Assembly: GCA_023014485.1 (NCBI GenBank)
Contig: JAJOZX010002571.1
Span: 565,001-629,000 of the forward strand
DNA from: Bathynomus jamesi
Lineage: Eukaryota; Arthropoda; Malacostraca; Isopoda; Cirolanidae
DNA length: 64,000 nt
Reading direction: 5' to 3'
Shown here piece after piece: positions 22,073 to 33,465 of the stretch. How positions within the stretch are numbered: position 1 is the first letter of the stretch; every line of letters starts with the position of its first letter. The notes under the pieces are model-generated. The model had not been told where the DNA came from, did not search any database, and worked only from the letters and a program-made list of their open reading frames with translations. Both the position numbers and the translations under genes were made by a program.

Positions 22073-23812
22073 CAAACTGGCATTAGTCATCAACAGACTC
22101 ATCCCTGATCACCACCCCTAGAGCTCCTGTTACTAATTGTTTTATTATTATATTAAACAATGTTGATATTTTTGAAATACCTATCTAAATGGTTCTTAAC
22201 CCTTTAACGATGGATGGTACCTCAAGGTCCACCAGAAATAATAATATAAATTGTACTACAATGCCTCGTTTCTATAAATGTTTGTGTGTGTTTATATATA
22301 GATGTCATTTAGTTGTCGGGAAAGGAACCCAAAATGTGTGTCATTTCAGTGACTAGTTACTAAAATATTTAGTTTTCAATAACAATAAAACCTATACATT
22401 CTGGTAACAAGAGTGGCTGCATATGCTGCAGACTCGTCCATAAAGGGTTAAACACATTAATGCTGGTAGAGTTCATGTCTGATGCAGGAAGATTATTCCA
22501 TTTATCAATTACTTTAAATGTAAAGAAGTTTTTAGCGATATTAGTAATGAAACGTCTGCCACGCAACTTAAATCAGTTATCACGAGTATTGCTATTATCG
22601 AAAGTGAACAGTTTATCAAAATTTACATTATCGATTTTATTAACGATTTTGAAAACTTAGTTTTCAAGTAAATGCAAGTCTAACTCTTTAATCATATCTT
22701 CATAAGGCTTGTTGTGCAATGATGGAATTAGTTTCATGGCACGATGCTGAACCCTTTCCAACTTATCAATATCCTCACGCAAATATGGGCACCAAAACTG
22801 AATGGCATATTCTAAATGAGGCCTGACTAGGGGCTTGTAAAGGGGCAATATAATAATCTTTGATTTAAATTCAAAATTACGCACTATGAAGCCTAACATT
22901 CTATTAGCTTTTGCGCAAGACTCCAAGCACTGGTTCCTAACTTTTAAATCCTTAGATACACGTACGCCTAAATCTACTTCCTCGTCAACGCTCGCTAACT
23001 CTCTCTTATCCATCGTGTATGTGTAATTATTGTTGCGAGAACCTATATGCAAAACTTTACATTTGTCTGTGTTAAATTGCATCTGCCACTTATCCTTCCA
23101 CTCAATAATTCTATTTACATCATCTTGGAGCCTATTTCTATTGTCCACATTAACAACTTTACCACCTATTTTAGTATCGTCCATGAATTTTGACATGTTA
23201 CTGGTCAAACCTACATCTATATCGTTAATGTAGATTATGAATAGCAATGGGCCTAACACTGAACCCTGAGGGACACCGCTACCTACATCCAACCACCCCG
23301 ATTCACTACCATTAACAACGACCCTCTGTTTCCTAGCACGAAGCCATTCCTCTGACCAGTTAACTACCTGACCGCATATACCATGCACTTTAACCTTCGC
23401 AATTAATCTTCTATGCGGAACTGTATCGAATGCTTTTTTGAAATGTAAATAAATAACGTCAGCCACTCTATGCCTATCGTATTCGTGCACTATTTTGTTA
23501 TAAAATTCTAACAAATTAGTTAAACAAGATCTATGGTGTTGAAACCCATACTGACTACTATTAATCAAATTGCGACTTTCTAAGTGATTGATGATACAAT
23601 CCCTAACTACAGATTCCGAAGTTTACCGACAATTAATGTTAAGTTAATGGGCTTATAATTGCTAGCTACTGTGCGGTCGCCTTTTTTAAAAATGGGTGTG
23701 ACGTTAGCTAATTTGAAGTCTTCAGGAATAATCCCCGTTTCAAGTGACTGATTAAAAATCTTTGTTAAGGGGCCTACGATAACATCTTTCAAATCTTGGA
23801 TGACCAAGAGTC
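22039..23812 (-). mobile_element. LINE B (CR1-like) copy nested in LINE A, 5'-truncated
   Basis: A poly-T tract at about 22039-22072 is in the right place for its poly(A) tail. Reading on the minus strand, the RT starts at about 23810 (ANVTPIFKKGDRTVASNYKP). It continues as SQYGFQHHRSCLTNLLEFYN, FKKAFDTVPHRRL, GVPQGSVLGPLLFIIYINDI, the active site as FMDD and the CR1-type end (PLVRPHLEYAIQFW, NKPYEDMIKELDL, WNNLPASDMNSTS). The endonuclease is absent. Confidence 0.8.
22657..23568 (-). CDS. LINE B reverse transcriptase fragment, longest intact frame
   Basis: 303 residues cover RT motifs 3-7. YLHFKKAFDTVPHRRL supplies the first Asp-bearing strand, GVPQGSVLGPLL is motif B', and SKFMDDTKIGG is the catalytic box (FMDD where FADD or YADD is usual). 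CKVLHIGSRNNNYTY follows, then the thumb. The 5' part of RT (about 23607-23807) is in another frame and the whole is 5'-truncated, so I regard it as a dead retrotransposon fragment despite the long frame. Confidence 0.75.
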   Translation of the reverse strand: MINSSQYGFQHHRSCLTNLLEFYNKIVHEYDRHRVADVIYLHFKKAFDTVPHRRLIAKVKVHGICGQVVNWSEEWLRARKQRVVVNGSESGWLDVGSGVPQGSVLGPLLFIIYINDIDVGLTSNMSKFMDDTKIGGKVVNVDNRNRLQDDVNRIIEWKDKWQMQFNTDKCKVLHIGSRNNNYTYTMDKRELASVDEEVDLGVRVSKDLKVRNQCLESCAKANRMLGFIVRNFEFKSKIIILPLYKPLVRPHLEYAIQFWCPYLREDIDKLERVQHRAMKLIPSLHNKPYEDMIKELDLHLLEN

Positions 23813-24737
23813 AGAGAGATATGCAAGAAGATTGCTAGTAGAGCATCCCTTGTGGAATTCATACTGACAATCTTAAAGAAGAATGTGAGAAGAAAGGAGT
23901 TTAAGAATCTTCCTATTAAGGATAGATTCAAAAACTTTGGAAAGGCAAGAAATCAACACAATTGGACGAAAGTTGGAGGGTTGAGAGCAGTCACCCTTCT
24001 TTAGGACAGGCTGAATGAAAGTGAACTTCCAGCACAAAAGAAAAGTTCCAGATGAGAGAGAAAGATGAAAGAGTTTGCCTAGGCAAGGTGTCAGCACAGA
24101 AGCACAGTTCTTAACCCGCATGACTGCCCAGTTATGAGTCAAGCCAAATTTATGGGCTACACAGAGATATCTTGGTTTAAAGTTTAAACCCATGTGTATA
24201 TATGGGGCTGCGAAGAAATGGTCAGAAGTGAGAGCCTATGATATGGGTTGCTCAGCATATGAGTTAAGAACAATAGGAGGAACACCAGGACCATACGCCT
24301 TCCTAGAGTTGAGCCCAGATAGGGCAGAAAAAAACATCTTTAGAAGAGATTCTAATTTCAGACATAATAAAGTCAGAGGGGGGAGGAGATGGAGCAACAG
24401 CACTGGAATCTTCCAGGGTTGAATTGTAAGTGAAAGTTTGAGTGAAGAGTTCAGCTTTGTCAGGAGAAGAGATGGCAACTGTGCTGTCAGAATGGAAAAG
24501 AGGAGGGAAAGAAGGGGAAGTGAAGTGGTTGAGGAGGTTCTTAGCTAGATGCCAGAAAGAGCAAGAATTAAAATTTGATAGATTTTCATATTTTTGTCGG
24601 ATAAGGAATTTTTGGTGAGTCAACAGATTTTGCATGCTTCCAGGCAGAAATATAAGCTGAGTGAGTCAGGAGTTGGATGGTGACAGTACCTTCTAGAAGC
24701 CTCCTCTCTATTGCAGCTAGTATTAGAACAAGTAAAG

Positions 24738-25852
24738 TTAATCCAAGGTTTTTTTTGTGCTAGTAGTAGGAATAGAATATGGGATGTATGCCTCCATGCC
24801 TGAGAGAATCACCTCCATGATGTGCTCAGCACACCCACAAGGGCCCCAGCCATGGAAGCAGCAATCATTCCATGGGAAATCGTAGAAATACTGTCTAAGG
24901 GCCTCCCAATCAGTGGTGCTGAAGTGCCAAAGGCACCTCCTCTTGGGAGGATCCAAATGCTAAATGGAGCGATGGGACAGGAAACAGATATAAGATTGTG
25001 ATCAGAGTTGCCCAATGGAGAGAAAAGTTTCACGGAGTAAGAATGATGAGAGGTAAGAAATAAATCCAGAATGTTGGGCCTATCTCCAAGGCAATTGGAG
25101 ATACGAGTAGGGTGCTATACAATCTGCTCTAGGTCATTTAGGCTAGAAAAATTGTAAGCTAGTTTACCAGGGATGTTAGTGAAATGGGAGGAAAGGTGGT
25201 GGTGAACAAAGCGAGAGTGGGAAAGAATGTATTCCACTTTGGAAGTGAAGTAGTCAAAGAATTTGGGATAGTCAGTAGAATTAAGAGAAAGGTAAACAGT
25301 GCAGATGTATTTAGTTTGAGCTTGGCATGTAAACCATAGCTAGAGGGTATAGAATTCAGAAGATTAAAATTTGGGAATATGAGAATAAGTTAGGTCATTG
25401 TGTACATATATGCAACATCCACCTTTGGAGTGAAATTGAGTATAAAGAAAGTAAGAGGGTACAGAAAAGGGGTTGCTGTCAGTCATCGTAGACACCTGAG
25501 TTTCAGTGAGGAAAAGATGAGGAGGTTTAAAAGAGGAGAGGTGGTGGTCAACAGATTGAAAATTTGAGAAAAGGAGATGAATGTTGCAGAAGTTTATGAA
25601 AAGTGAATAAGACAGAGGTCCAGAACATTTTGAATGGGTGGTAGCAGATCCAGCCCTGCTGCCCAGGTCTGCATTCCTGGTATCGGCAGGAGGGGAGCCA
25701 GAAGTGTGAACATTTATGGTCCCCTCCCCAGGGGACTCCAAGCCTCTTAAAGTTGCCATTTTTTTTTTTTTAATTTTGAGATTATGATGTAGTGTGTAAA
25801 ATGCATGTGTATGTAGTGAGGAATAGGGAGAGAAGTGTGTGTTTGAGAGCAT
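24738..25852 (-). pseudogene. LINE A endonuclease (EEP) fragments
   Basis: 25852-25364 has FINFCNIHLLFSNFQSVDHH and LFLTETQVSTM, the start of an apurinic-like endonuclease/exonuclease/phosphatase domain. [18 protein letters not shown] at about 24950-25005 holds the terminal catalytic His. The next segment ([17 protein letters not shown], or [19 protein letters not shown] in the next frame) equals 41590-41700 in copy A2. Frames are broken. Confidence 0.75.
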
Positions 25853-25995
25853 GCTGGACTACTCCCAGGGTAGATGAGACATGGAAAAAGATCAACTAAG
25901 GAGGACAGTGATGGGAGAAATGGGAGTTCCAGTACTCCCTATCTTCTGTCTAATGTCCCCCAGAGTACTTCTCTGGTCGATTGGTATCTACAATA

Positions 25996-26240
25996 TCCTC
26001 CAAATGGTTAATACAGGTATCCCAGGCCGGGTGTGAGTATAAAATTTTTTATAAGATAATAAAAAGAATTAACATCATATAAGGTTACAAAGATTCATTA
26101 AATGATACAACAGAGAACTAAATAAATGAATGTGGTGGGAAGGGAGGTAGGTATGTGCGACTCATTGTTTGGATTTATCAATACTGTTTCTGTTCATTGA
26201 AGAGTAAATTAAGTGGTTATATATAATATTTTCCTGTCTG
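25996..26240. repeat. PLE terminal repeat fragment (inverted relative to the 29.5-kb copy)
   Basis: 25997-26090 (AAATGGTTAATACAGGTA, GGTGTGAGTATAAAA, AAGATAATAAAAA) is the reverse complement of about 29480-29560. The Penelope-like element is therefore bracketed by inverted copies of this sequence, a known PLE arrangement. Confidence 0.65.
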
Positions 26241-26247
26241 CCTCTGT

Positions 26248-26850
26248 TTAGGTTGAAGTTTTTTGTGTTGTATAAGGGCTGATTTCATAGGGGAGCCTCA
26301 TTGGGTAATGTGGTGCATTAAGGATGATGTGGCCCTCCTTGAAGTTAATTTGATGTCCTGTGTTTCTGTTGTGGTTGTGGATGGTGTTTGAAGTATTGCT
26401 GGTGTAGATCGTTTGTTTGTGGTCTGTTATCCTCTTGGTTAGCATGTTTCCAGTTTCTCCAATATAGCAGTTTTCAGAGTCAGCAGGGAATGGCATAGAC
26501 CAGTCCTTTCTTCTGTTGGGGTGTGTTGTGTACTGTTTTGTTTTTGGAGGAGTTGAAAAGTGCAGTAAGTTGTTTAAGGAGAGTGTCATTGATTTGTGGA
26601 GTGTAGATATGTATGGGATGTGTATTCTTCTGATGTTGTTATTAGTGTTGGGTGCGGGTCTCACCAATCTTTGTTTCTTGGTTGTTTTGTTGAATGCATC
26701 TTCCATGAAGTGGATTGGGTAGGGAAGATTCAGGAAGGTGTCTTTTATGTGCTGTATTTCTTCATTTAGAAATCTGTGGTGTGAAAAGTGCAGTGCCTGG
26801 AGGAAGAAAAAGATGAGCACTGCTGCTTTTGTGGAAATGGGGTGGTTCAA
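26248..26850 (-). CDS. PLE GIY-YIG endonuclease domain fragment
   Basis: 200 open residues. FLNEEIQHIKDTFLNLPYP lies in the linker typical of PLEs, followed by NKTTKKQRLVRPA and then the nuclease core ENCYIGETGNMLTKRITDHK with HNRNTGHQINF after it. The GIY-YIG signature is partly degenerate in its first half (CYIGETG is the YIG part). It belongs to the PLE described at 26240-29480 and has no independent start, so it is annotated as a surviving open part of a dead element. Confidence 0.75.
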   Translation of the reverse strand: MNHPISTKAAVLIFFFLQALHFSHHRFLNEEIQHIKDTFLNLPYPIHFMEDAFNKTTKKQRLVRPAPNTNNNIRRIHIPYISTLHKSMTLSLNNLLHFSTPPKTKQYTTHPNRRKDWSMPFPADSENCYIGETGNMLTKRITDHKQTIYTSNTSNTIHNHNRNTGHQINFKEGHIILNAPHYPMRLPYEISPYTTQKTST

Positions 26851-27074
26851 GAGGCAGTGTTTGTGTGTGTAGGCTTTCTGTAGATGGAAGTAGTGATGGT
26901 GGTGGTACTTCTGTGTGGCCTCAAGTCAAGTCTAGAAATGGGAGTGTATGCTGCAGTTCCCACTCTGCAGTAAATTTAATGGTGGAGGTGAGTTGATTAA
27001 TGTTGTCAAAGAAGGCTTGGAAGTTTAAATCATCTGGCCATAGGAGGAAGATGTCATCCACATACTGTAGCCAT

Positions 27075-28615
27075 CAGGGGTGTGCAGTCAGTGGAAGCAA
27101 GGGAAGCAATGCTTCCATATTATAAAAATGTGCAAAAGAAAAGTGTCTTTTGCAGTGTTTGAATGTGACACTATTTTTCCATCCTCAACAAAATTGAGAT
27201 TGTATGAATTCTCAGCCCGACCTATGGTGGCCCACTACCCGAATATGCACGAGAGTATGCAGTGGAAAGGTAGGGTACTACAATTTCAGATATGCATCCT
27301 TTTTGAGACTCAATTTGAGCTTTTTTTTCTTCATTGGAAAATTGGCTATCTTAGAATAAGAGCATTATTGACAACAAAAATAATTTATTGACAGAATATA
27401 TTGGGTGGTTTTCAAAATGTTACCTATGTCAGTAATTTTTTGAATAAACAAAATCATAATTAACATAAATCTTCAAATTCTTGTATCATTTGTTCCACTT
27501 TGGTAAAAAGGAAGCATTCTTAGAAATGTGTACATCGACAGTAAAATGTCAATGGGACTTAACTCCAAAAAACTTTCATGCAAATTTGGTACTAATAGGA
27601 TCCATTCATTGATACCAAACTTGCGTGACTGGTTGGGGTTAAGGCTCACTCTGCCACTTGCCACATTGACTGCAGAAATTAAACGAACCTGAAAGATATT
27701 GATATGCTTTTTGTGAGCTAGAATCTTGAACTAAAGATGGAGAAAAGATAACATGAGTGATAAATTATTCAATTATTATTTTATCTATTCATGATACACA
27801 ATAAACAAATAACTACAAGAAATTCAAGATATAATTCTATAGTTAATTTTCTAGTGACACCTGAAAATGTGTAGTTCTTTCCCTTTGGCTATTTTATGAA
27901 ATTTTGGATGCAATTTGTGGCCAAATTGAAACTAGGTTTCAAAGTTTGAAAAATATAGCCTTTCTTTAGCACCTGGATATTTAAAAACAGGAAGACAACA
28001 TAAGAAAATTTCCTGAGTCAGCTTTTCAATCATTGCAAGATAATTATTGAGAATATTTGGTATTCCTTGCTTGAGAAGTGAGCTTTTGGTTTTGTATACT
28101 GAATTTGATTTGAAAGGAAAGCCTGTGAATGAGTTACTTCACTATTTGCAAAATGCCAAGCTAGATACAGCCCTATATCAACTGATGAAGTTTTGTGAAT
28201 TAGCTTTGAGTCTTCCAGTGACAAGCGCATCAGTTAAGCGTTCTTTCCCTCATTTGAAAAGAATACACAGCTACACAAGAAATGCGCAAAGTTAAGATAG
28301 ACTTAGTAGTCTAACTTTAATCTTGATTGAGAGAAAGCTTCTCAAAGAAATGAAGAACAATCGTTTCTATGAAGATGTAATAAATTTATTCAATCGAAAG
28401 GATAGGAGGATTGAATTAACATATAAATAAGGTAAATATTTCCTTTTTTATCATTACCTAGGTATCCATTTCATCTTTAATATAATTGGTGTTTACATGT
28501 AATTAATATGGAACTTGATTCACCACCTGATATATACTTTTTTGCTAAAAAGTACAAACTTTTGGCAATCCATTTAAAATGATTCCCTATCACAATACAT
28601 CACCGCATGCCCCTG
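27075..28615 (+). mobile_element. hAT element (ZMYM1-like), internally deleted, perfect 8-bp TSD
   Basis: TSDs GTAGCCAT lie at 27067-27074 and 28616-28623. The ends are CAGGGGTGTGCAGTCAGTG on the left and, inverted, CAGGGGCATGCGGTGATG on the right. These are typical hAT termini and TSD length. Only the C-terminal part of a transposase remains inside. It splits the PLE reverse transcriptase just before YVDD. Confidence 0.93.
28040..28430 (+). pseudogene. hAT C-terminal dimerisation region (ZMYM1-like)
   Basis: The frame reads LMKFCELALSLPVTSASVKR, SFPHLKRIHSYTRNAQS, one stop, then DRLSSLTLILIERKLLKEMK and FNRKDRRIELTYK. This is the hAT C-terminal dimerisation domain seen in ZMYM1-like proteins. 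An in-frame stop at about 28293 and the lack of the catalytic core make it a pseudogene. Confidence 0.82.
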
Positions 28616-29559
28616 GTAGCCATGTACTGTAATAGGTCTATTCTGAGGTAAGATGGTTTGTAGCAAGTCTGCTTTGAAGTGTTCCATGAAAAGATTGGCC
28701 AAGACTGGTGAAAGGGGGGATCCCAAAGGTAAACCTGAAGTTTGTTTGTAAAATTTCTTTTGAAATTGGAAGCAGTAGTCTTCAATGCAGATCTTTATTA
28801 GTTTGAGGAAATAGGCAGCAGATATATATGTAGCAAGTTTTGGACTGGAGGCAAAAATGCTTTAAGGAACAGGTTTGGGAACATTGATGAAGAATGAGAC
28901 CACATTGAAGCTGAGGTGGTTGTGTCCTGAAGGATTGATGTTTTTAATCTTGTCAAATAGATCCTGTATTTTTTACGTGTGATTTGGAGTGGATTCCGAG
29001 GAGAGAGAGAGAGAGAGAGGTTGTGTGCTAGCCAAGATTCTAGTTTGTTGGTGTGTGAACTTCACAAGGCTACTATGGGTCTGAAGGGGTAATTTTGTTT
29101 GTGTATTTTGGGTAGGCAGTATAAGTATGGTAATTTAGGATTAAGTCATTTTAAGTTAGGCATGGTGGTATTCTGCAGTCGCTTTTTTATGATGTTGTCT
29201 AGGCTTTTGTTGAAAGAAGTTTGTAGTCTTTTTATGGGATCTGCCCATAGTTTATTGTAAATGTCTTTGTTAAGAAGGGTAAGTATTTTGTGTGCATAGT
29301 CACTAGTGTTAAGTATGGCTAAACTGTTGCCTTTGTCAAAAGGAATGATTTTTATATGTTCATTATTGGTGAGTTCATGTAGTGCATTCTTGAATCTTCT
29401 GGGGAGGTTGTCTTCTTTATGCTTGAGGTTGAAATAGATCAGAAGAGTCAGGGGGGCAGTGAGCAGGTCACTTTATATAATGTTAATTTTTTTTATTATC
29501 TTGTAAACATTTTTATACTCACACCTGGGCTACCTGTATTAACCATTTGTTGAGCTTTG

Positions 29560-29790
29560 TAACCTTAACTGTTTGTTCATTTTTATAACCTTATATGAGA
29601 CCACCCCCATAACTCTGGCTCCCCACCTCCCTTCCCACTTTTTAAGCCTTTTAAGGGTATGTAAAAGATTCTCTCTGTTTTTTCGGTTAATAAAGCTTGA
29701 GAATGCTCCAGTGATTGGAGCGAAACATTGCTACTCCATCTTTCATTTTCCTGCATGAAATATCTCATTCACTGTACTGTTGATTAAAAT
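29560..29790 (-). repeat. PLE terminal repeat with a hammerhead-like motif
   Basis: This lies directly 5' of the PLE (minus strand). On the + strand it holds GCTCCAGTGATTGGAGC (29705-29721) followed at once by GAAAC (29722-29726) and preceded by CTTGAGA (29696-29702). Box, stem II and GAAA box are in the order of a hammerhead ribozyme, with the first box degenerate (consensus CTGANGA). Hammerheads are known in PLE terminal repeats. A solo relative is at 20068-20254. Confidence 0.55.
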
Positions 29791-29818
29791 TGTATCAATA
29801 ATTACCTTCAAGATTAAA

Positions 29819-29990
29819 TGCCTCTGTGGCTCAGTGGGTAACACAGTTTCTCTATAAGCAAAGTGAAGAAACTAAGGTTGAGGTTCAACTCATGATTGTG
29901 CTGGTTAATAATAATCCAAGAGTTAGGGCATTGGTCTGACTTGAGTACTGCTTTGGTTTCTGCCCCTCTTCATTGATTATTATTATTATT
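29819..29990 (+). mobile_element. tRNA-derived SINE-like repeat
   Basis: The A-box-like TGGCTCAGTGGGTAACA (29828-29844) and B-box-like GAGGTTCAACTC (about 29880-29891) are spaced as in a tRNA-type Pol III promoter with a long variable arm. An unrelated body and a (TTA)n tail at about 29975-29990 follow. The acceptor and anticodon arms do not fold as a real tRNA to my eye. Confidence 0.5.
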
Positions 29991-30387
29991 GGTCATTAAG
30001 ACTACATTGTTATTAGTTCAAATAATTTGAGTGATGATCAAACAAGAATTTTTTGTTTAAAACAGGAATCTATGAATGACATTTGTGCAAAACTTTATCC
30101 CACAACAAAAATCATTATTATGTAAATAACTCCAAAAATATTAATTTTCAGTAATTTGTGAAATTTGAGGAGTCCATACTGATGATAAATTAAAATTAGA
30201 TGTACAAAATTTTTTCTATAAGAAATAAAATAGTCTTCAACCTTTGAGAAAGTACAAAAGAGTATAGTATTAGCAATACAGTTAACATTCATCAGTCTGA
30301 GATTTTGTTAGGAAGTCTTTCATTAAGTACAAATGCGCATCATGGTTGAATTTGAGGATCAAGAAACTAATTAATTTTTCTCTAAAG

Positions 30388-30650
30388 GTTTTAGAAGAAA
30401 CTGGGTATGATATATCATCTCGGATCAATAAAGATATTTTCCTTGAAACAACGATTGGAGAGCAAAAGGTCCGGCTCTACATTATCCCTGGAGTTTCCAT
30501 GGCAACAGAATTTGTACCTCGTACCAAGGGAGAAATCAAAGAACTAAAATGGTTCCCAATTAATCAGTTACCCTCCCATAAAAATGACAGAAACTACCCT
30601 AAAAATGCGGGGCCTACTAATATGTTCTATATGGTCATGCCTTTTGTGAA
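30388..30650 (+). CDS. DCP2: DCP2 exon: second half of the Nudix box and Box B start
   Basis: The acceptor TTTTTCTCTAAAG ends at 30387 and the donor AA|GTAAGT is at 30651. VLEETGYDISSRI completes the Nudix box. VRLYIIPGVSMATEF, GEIKELKWFPINQLPSH and TNMFYMVMPFVK follow, matching the strand and helix order of Dcp2 up to the Box B helix. The exon ends two bases into a codon, and the next exon (29.4 kb away) supplies the third. Confidence 0.96.
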
Positions 30651-31049
30651 GTAAGTTTTTTTAAATTTTAGCCACAGTAACCTAGATCCATATTTACTTT
30701 AAGCATTCTTAAGTAAAAAAGGGAGATTTCAGGCAGGTTTTGTTTGATTTTTTTTTCCCATGCAGAATGGTTTGAAGCTTCATTAATTAATACATTTAGT
30801 GTAAAATGAACTAAATAGTTTATATAGAATAGAATAATATGGGCAGTCATTATTCATTAGTGTAAATTCTGTCTTGGGTGGAGGATGCAGTGATCCTACT
30901 GTAGGATTATAGCTAAATGTTGGAGCTCCTCAAAACTGATTCAACAATTGCAGTAACTGTTTCACTATTTCTAAACCTGAATTACGTGTGTCAAAGCATA
31001 CGTAAATCTAGTCAATCCACACTTGATCAAAATTTCATGCATTTCATTT

Positions 31050-31565
31050 GAAAAATATGGAGCCACTTGGACCAATTGAAGTAATCCAAGTCACAAGCTA
31101 TATTTTAAAAATTTCGAAAAATGACAATCTGAATCTGAAGACAGCTAATTAACATAAAACTACGTACAGAGCAACCAAAATAGCCTACATAACTTAAGCT
31201 AAAAATATACACTGTTTACACAATTTATAAACTCTCATTCACGAAAGCATCAAACTTTTACTTAAAACTAACTAAGGAGCTACTATTTACCACATCATTA
31301 CATTACATTGCATATGGAAAACATGAAGCCACCCCAGCCTATTGAGGTAATCCAAGTCATAAGCTACATTTTTTTAATAATAATAAAATCTTGCAAAATG
31401 TAAAACTCAAGTCAGCTAATTAATATAAAACTATTTACTACCACCATAGTAGCCTATATACTGAAGCAAAGAATATACACTATATACAATCTACAAACTA
31501 TCTCTCTCACTCATGAAAGTGTAAGTTTTTCTTAAAATTAACTAACGAGCTACTGTTTACCACAT
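31050..31565. repeat. About 260-bp tandem duplication in LINE B 3' region
   Basis: Unit 1 (about 31050-31300) and unit 2 (about 31316-31565) share GTAATCCAAGTCA-AAGCTA, CAGCTAATTAA-ATAAAACTA, TATACACT-TTTACA and GAGCTACTRTTTACCACATC. This is probably a repeated 3'-UTR of the adjoining minus-strand LINE B. Confidence 0.75.
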
Positions 31566-32600
31566 CACATGGCAAGTTATTCCAAAAGTTTAGTACTCTA
31601 TGACTCAAAAAGTATTTTCATAGATCAAATCTGCAAATCTGCTTTTTAATTTTCTTACATCCATGAGTTATCCCATCAGCCTCTAGTGAGAAAAAGTTAC
31701 ATACATCTAAATTGTCCAAACCTGAAAACATTTTGAACATTTGTATCATATCTCCCCTCATACAATGTCTCTCAAAACCAAACATACCTAGTTCCTTTAA
31801 TCTATCCATATATTCCAATCTTCTTAGGTTAGAAATAAACTTGGTTGCCTTATGTTGCACACCTTCAAGCATATCAATATCATGTCTAAAGTGAGGGGAC
31901 CAGGCTTGAATGCACTATTCTAAGTGAGGTCTAACAAAAGAATTATATAATTTACCAATCACTTCCTTACTCTTGTAACTAACATTCCTCTTAATAATAC
32001 CTAACATTTTATTTGCTTTATTTCTAGTCTCTAAGCACTGATTAGAAAATTTTAGATCACACAACCATAATGCCAAGATCCCTTTTCTGTCTAACATCCT
32101 CTAACCAGTTCCCTTGTATCTCATAACTAAAGTTTTCATTATTTCTACCAAAATGCATGACTTTGCATTTTTTAACATTGAATTCCATCTGCCATTTACT
32201 AGCCCAAGCAATTAATCTATCAAGATTCTTTTGCAGTTTATAAGAATTTTCTATGTTTGTAATTGGGGGCAACTACTTTTGTATCAGCTGCAAATTTAGA
32301 AATTTTACAACCTACTCCTTTCTCTAAATCATTTAGATATAAAATAAATAAAGAGAATGGACCTAAAACTGATCCCTATGGCACCTTACTCTTCACTTTC
32401 TGCCACCCAGATTCATGACCATTTAGAATTACTTTCTGTTCTGTCTTCTAACCATTTTTCTACCCAATTTATAACTGACTCCAATATCCCATGAACTTTT
32501 AATTTATATAGAAGTCTCCTATGTGGAACCTTGTCAAATGATTTACTAAAATTCAAATAAATAACATCTACATCATTTCCATTATCTGGTTGGACTAAAC
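31566..32600 (-). pseudogene. LINE B copy B2, RT fragment
   Basis: The minus strand reads LNFSKSFDKVPHRRLLYKLK and GILESVINWVEKWLED. The active-site region follows in another frame, then KWQMEFNVKKCKVMHFGRNN, FVRPHLE, HKATKFISNLRRLEYMDRL and GDMIQMFKMFSGLDNLDV. This is a CR1-type order. Several frameshifts. It is truncated at the junction with the dispersed repeat at about 32600. Confidence 0.78.
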
Positions 32601-32604
32601 ACTG

Positions 32605-33465
32605 AAACCCACCAAAACTTGCAGACTCTTTCCACCAGATATTGGTGCTCAGTCGACAACAAAGACCCTGCGTCTTTTCATTAAAAAATTGTGTGTTTGT
32701 GGAGGTCTTCAAAAGACCTTGTCAAGTAGTTTTTTTTTGTTGGGGTTAATGTTAAATTTATTTGCCTTCAGCATTTAGCACTGCCTAATGGTAAAAAAGG
32801 AAACTACCATACCTTATTATTTTGTTGTATCTTGCTTCTGGTTGTAGGGCATGCAGATTGCCTGTTGCACCTCTCTCTCGATGTAGGCAATAAGGTTACG
32901 CAATGAGTTTATTTCATCTAATTAATACAGGCAATTCACTATGCCTAAATACCTGAAGGAATAGGCCTATCCTTTTGTTTTATTAATGCTTCTCTCAGAA
33001 CTTGTAAGAAGATTAAACACATCTTCCTTGCCTACAGCAATGCTCATCACTAAGCAGCTCTGAGATGCTAAATCTTTGTTTTAAATTCACCTACTTTGTA
33101 AAATGAAAGTCCCCAGACATCTAATTTTTGTGTTTTCATTATTTCTTCTCTCAAAGTAATTTTCATGAATCAGCAATGGAAAATTTTTATATGAAAAAAT
33201 ATGTTCTTGTTGCTATGTAGGCCCAATGCCTACATATTTTGTTCTACATATGGCAATTTTTTCCATTCCCAATAAGCATTGTCACCAATCCCAAAGCAGT
33301 TTTGTAGTTATTTAATACTGTACAATAAATTAATAATTTATATTTAATTATGAAATAAAGGTACCATATATGATACCATATTGTAGGCGTACATGAGCCT
33401 GGGTTTGAATTAGGCTTTGTTGTGAACTGTAAAGTGTATAACAGGCATGTATAATTTTTCCATAG
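32605..33465 (+). repeat. Dispersed repeat D, copy 1
   Basis: It shares long blocks with 45690-46885 and 55390-56088, all in + orientation: GAGGTCTTCAAAAGACCT, TTGCCTTCAGYATTTAG, AATACCTGAAGGAATAGRCCTA, GGCCCAATGCCTACATAT and ATGATACCATATTGTA. No ORF. Family unknown. Confidence 0.75.

Larger units (their letters stand above)
20255..25995 (-). mobile_element. LINE A copy A1, with LINE B and other DNA nested at about 21556-23812
   Basis: Minus-strand non-LTR retrotransposon. Endonuclease motifs come first (SNFQSVDHHLSSFKPPHLFL at about 25540-25600, [10 protein letters not shown] at about 25000). The RT fingers follow (QPSNFRPIVLISCLSKVFES, 23873-24060), then SYADDSTLHF (about 21240) and the thumb region (LVHLCMEYASHVWGGSNHTG, about 20800). 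Frames are broken in several places. Line-up with the + strand copies at 41560-42380 and 46885-47873 shows that DNA between about 21556 and 23812 is a later insertion. The 3' end matches that of the copy ending at 59562. Confidence 0.8.
26240..29480 (-). mobile_element. Penelope-like element (PLE), RT plus GIY-YIG, split by a hAT insertion
   Basis: The minus strand reads, 5' to 3': HIKIIPFDKGNSLAI (about 29340), YLYCLPKIHKQNYPFRPIV (about 29110), SGLPLGSPLSPVLANLFMEH (about 28700), then after the 27075-28615 insertion WLQYVDDIFLLWPDD (about 27060). The endonuclease region follows, with CYIGETGNMLTKRITDHK (about 26465). LPKIHK, YVDD and GIY-YIG in this order identify a PLE, which primes reverse transcription and uses a GIY-YIG nuclease. 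There are several stops (for example after TTMPNLK), so it is inactive. Confidence 0.85.
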
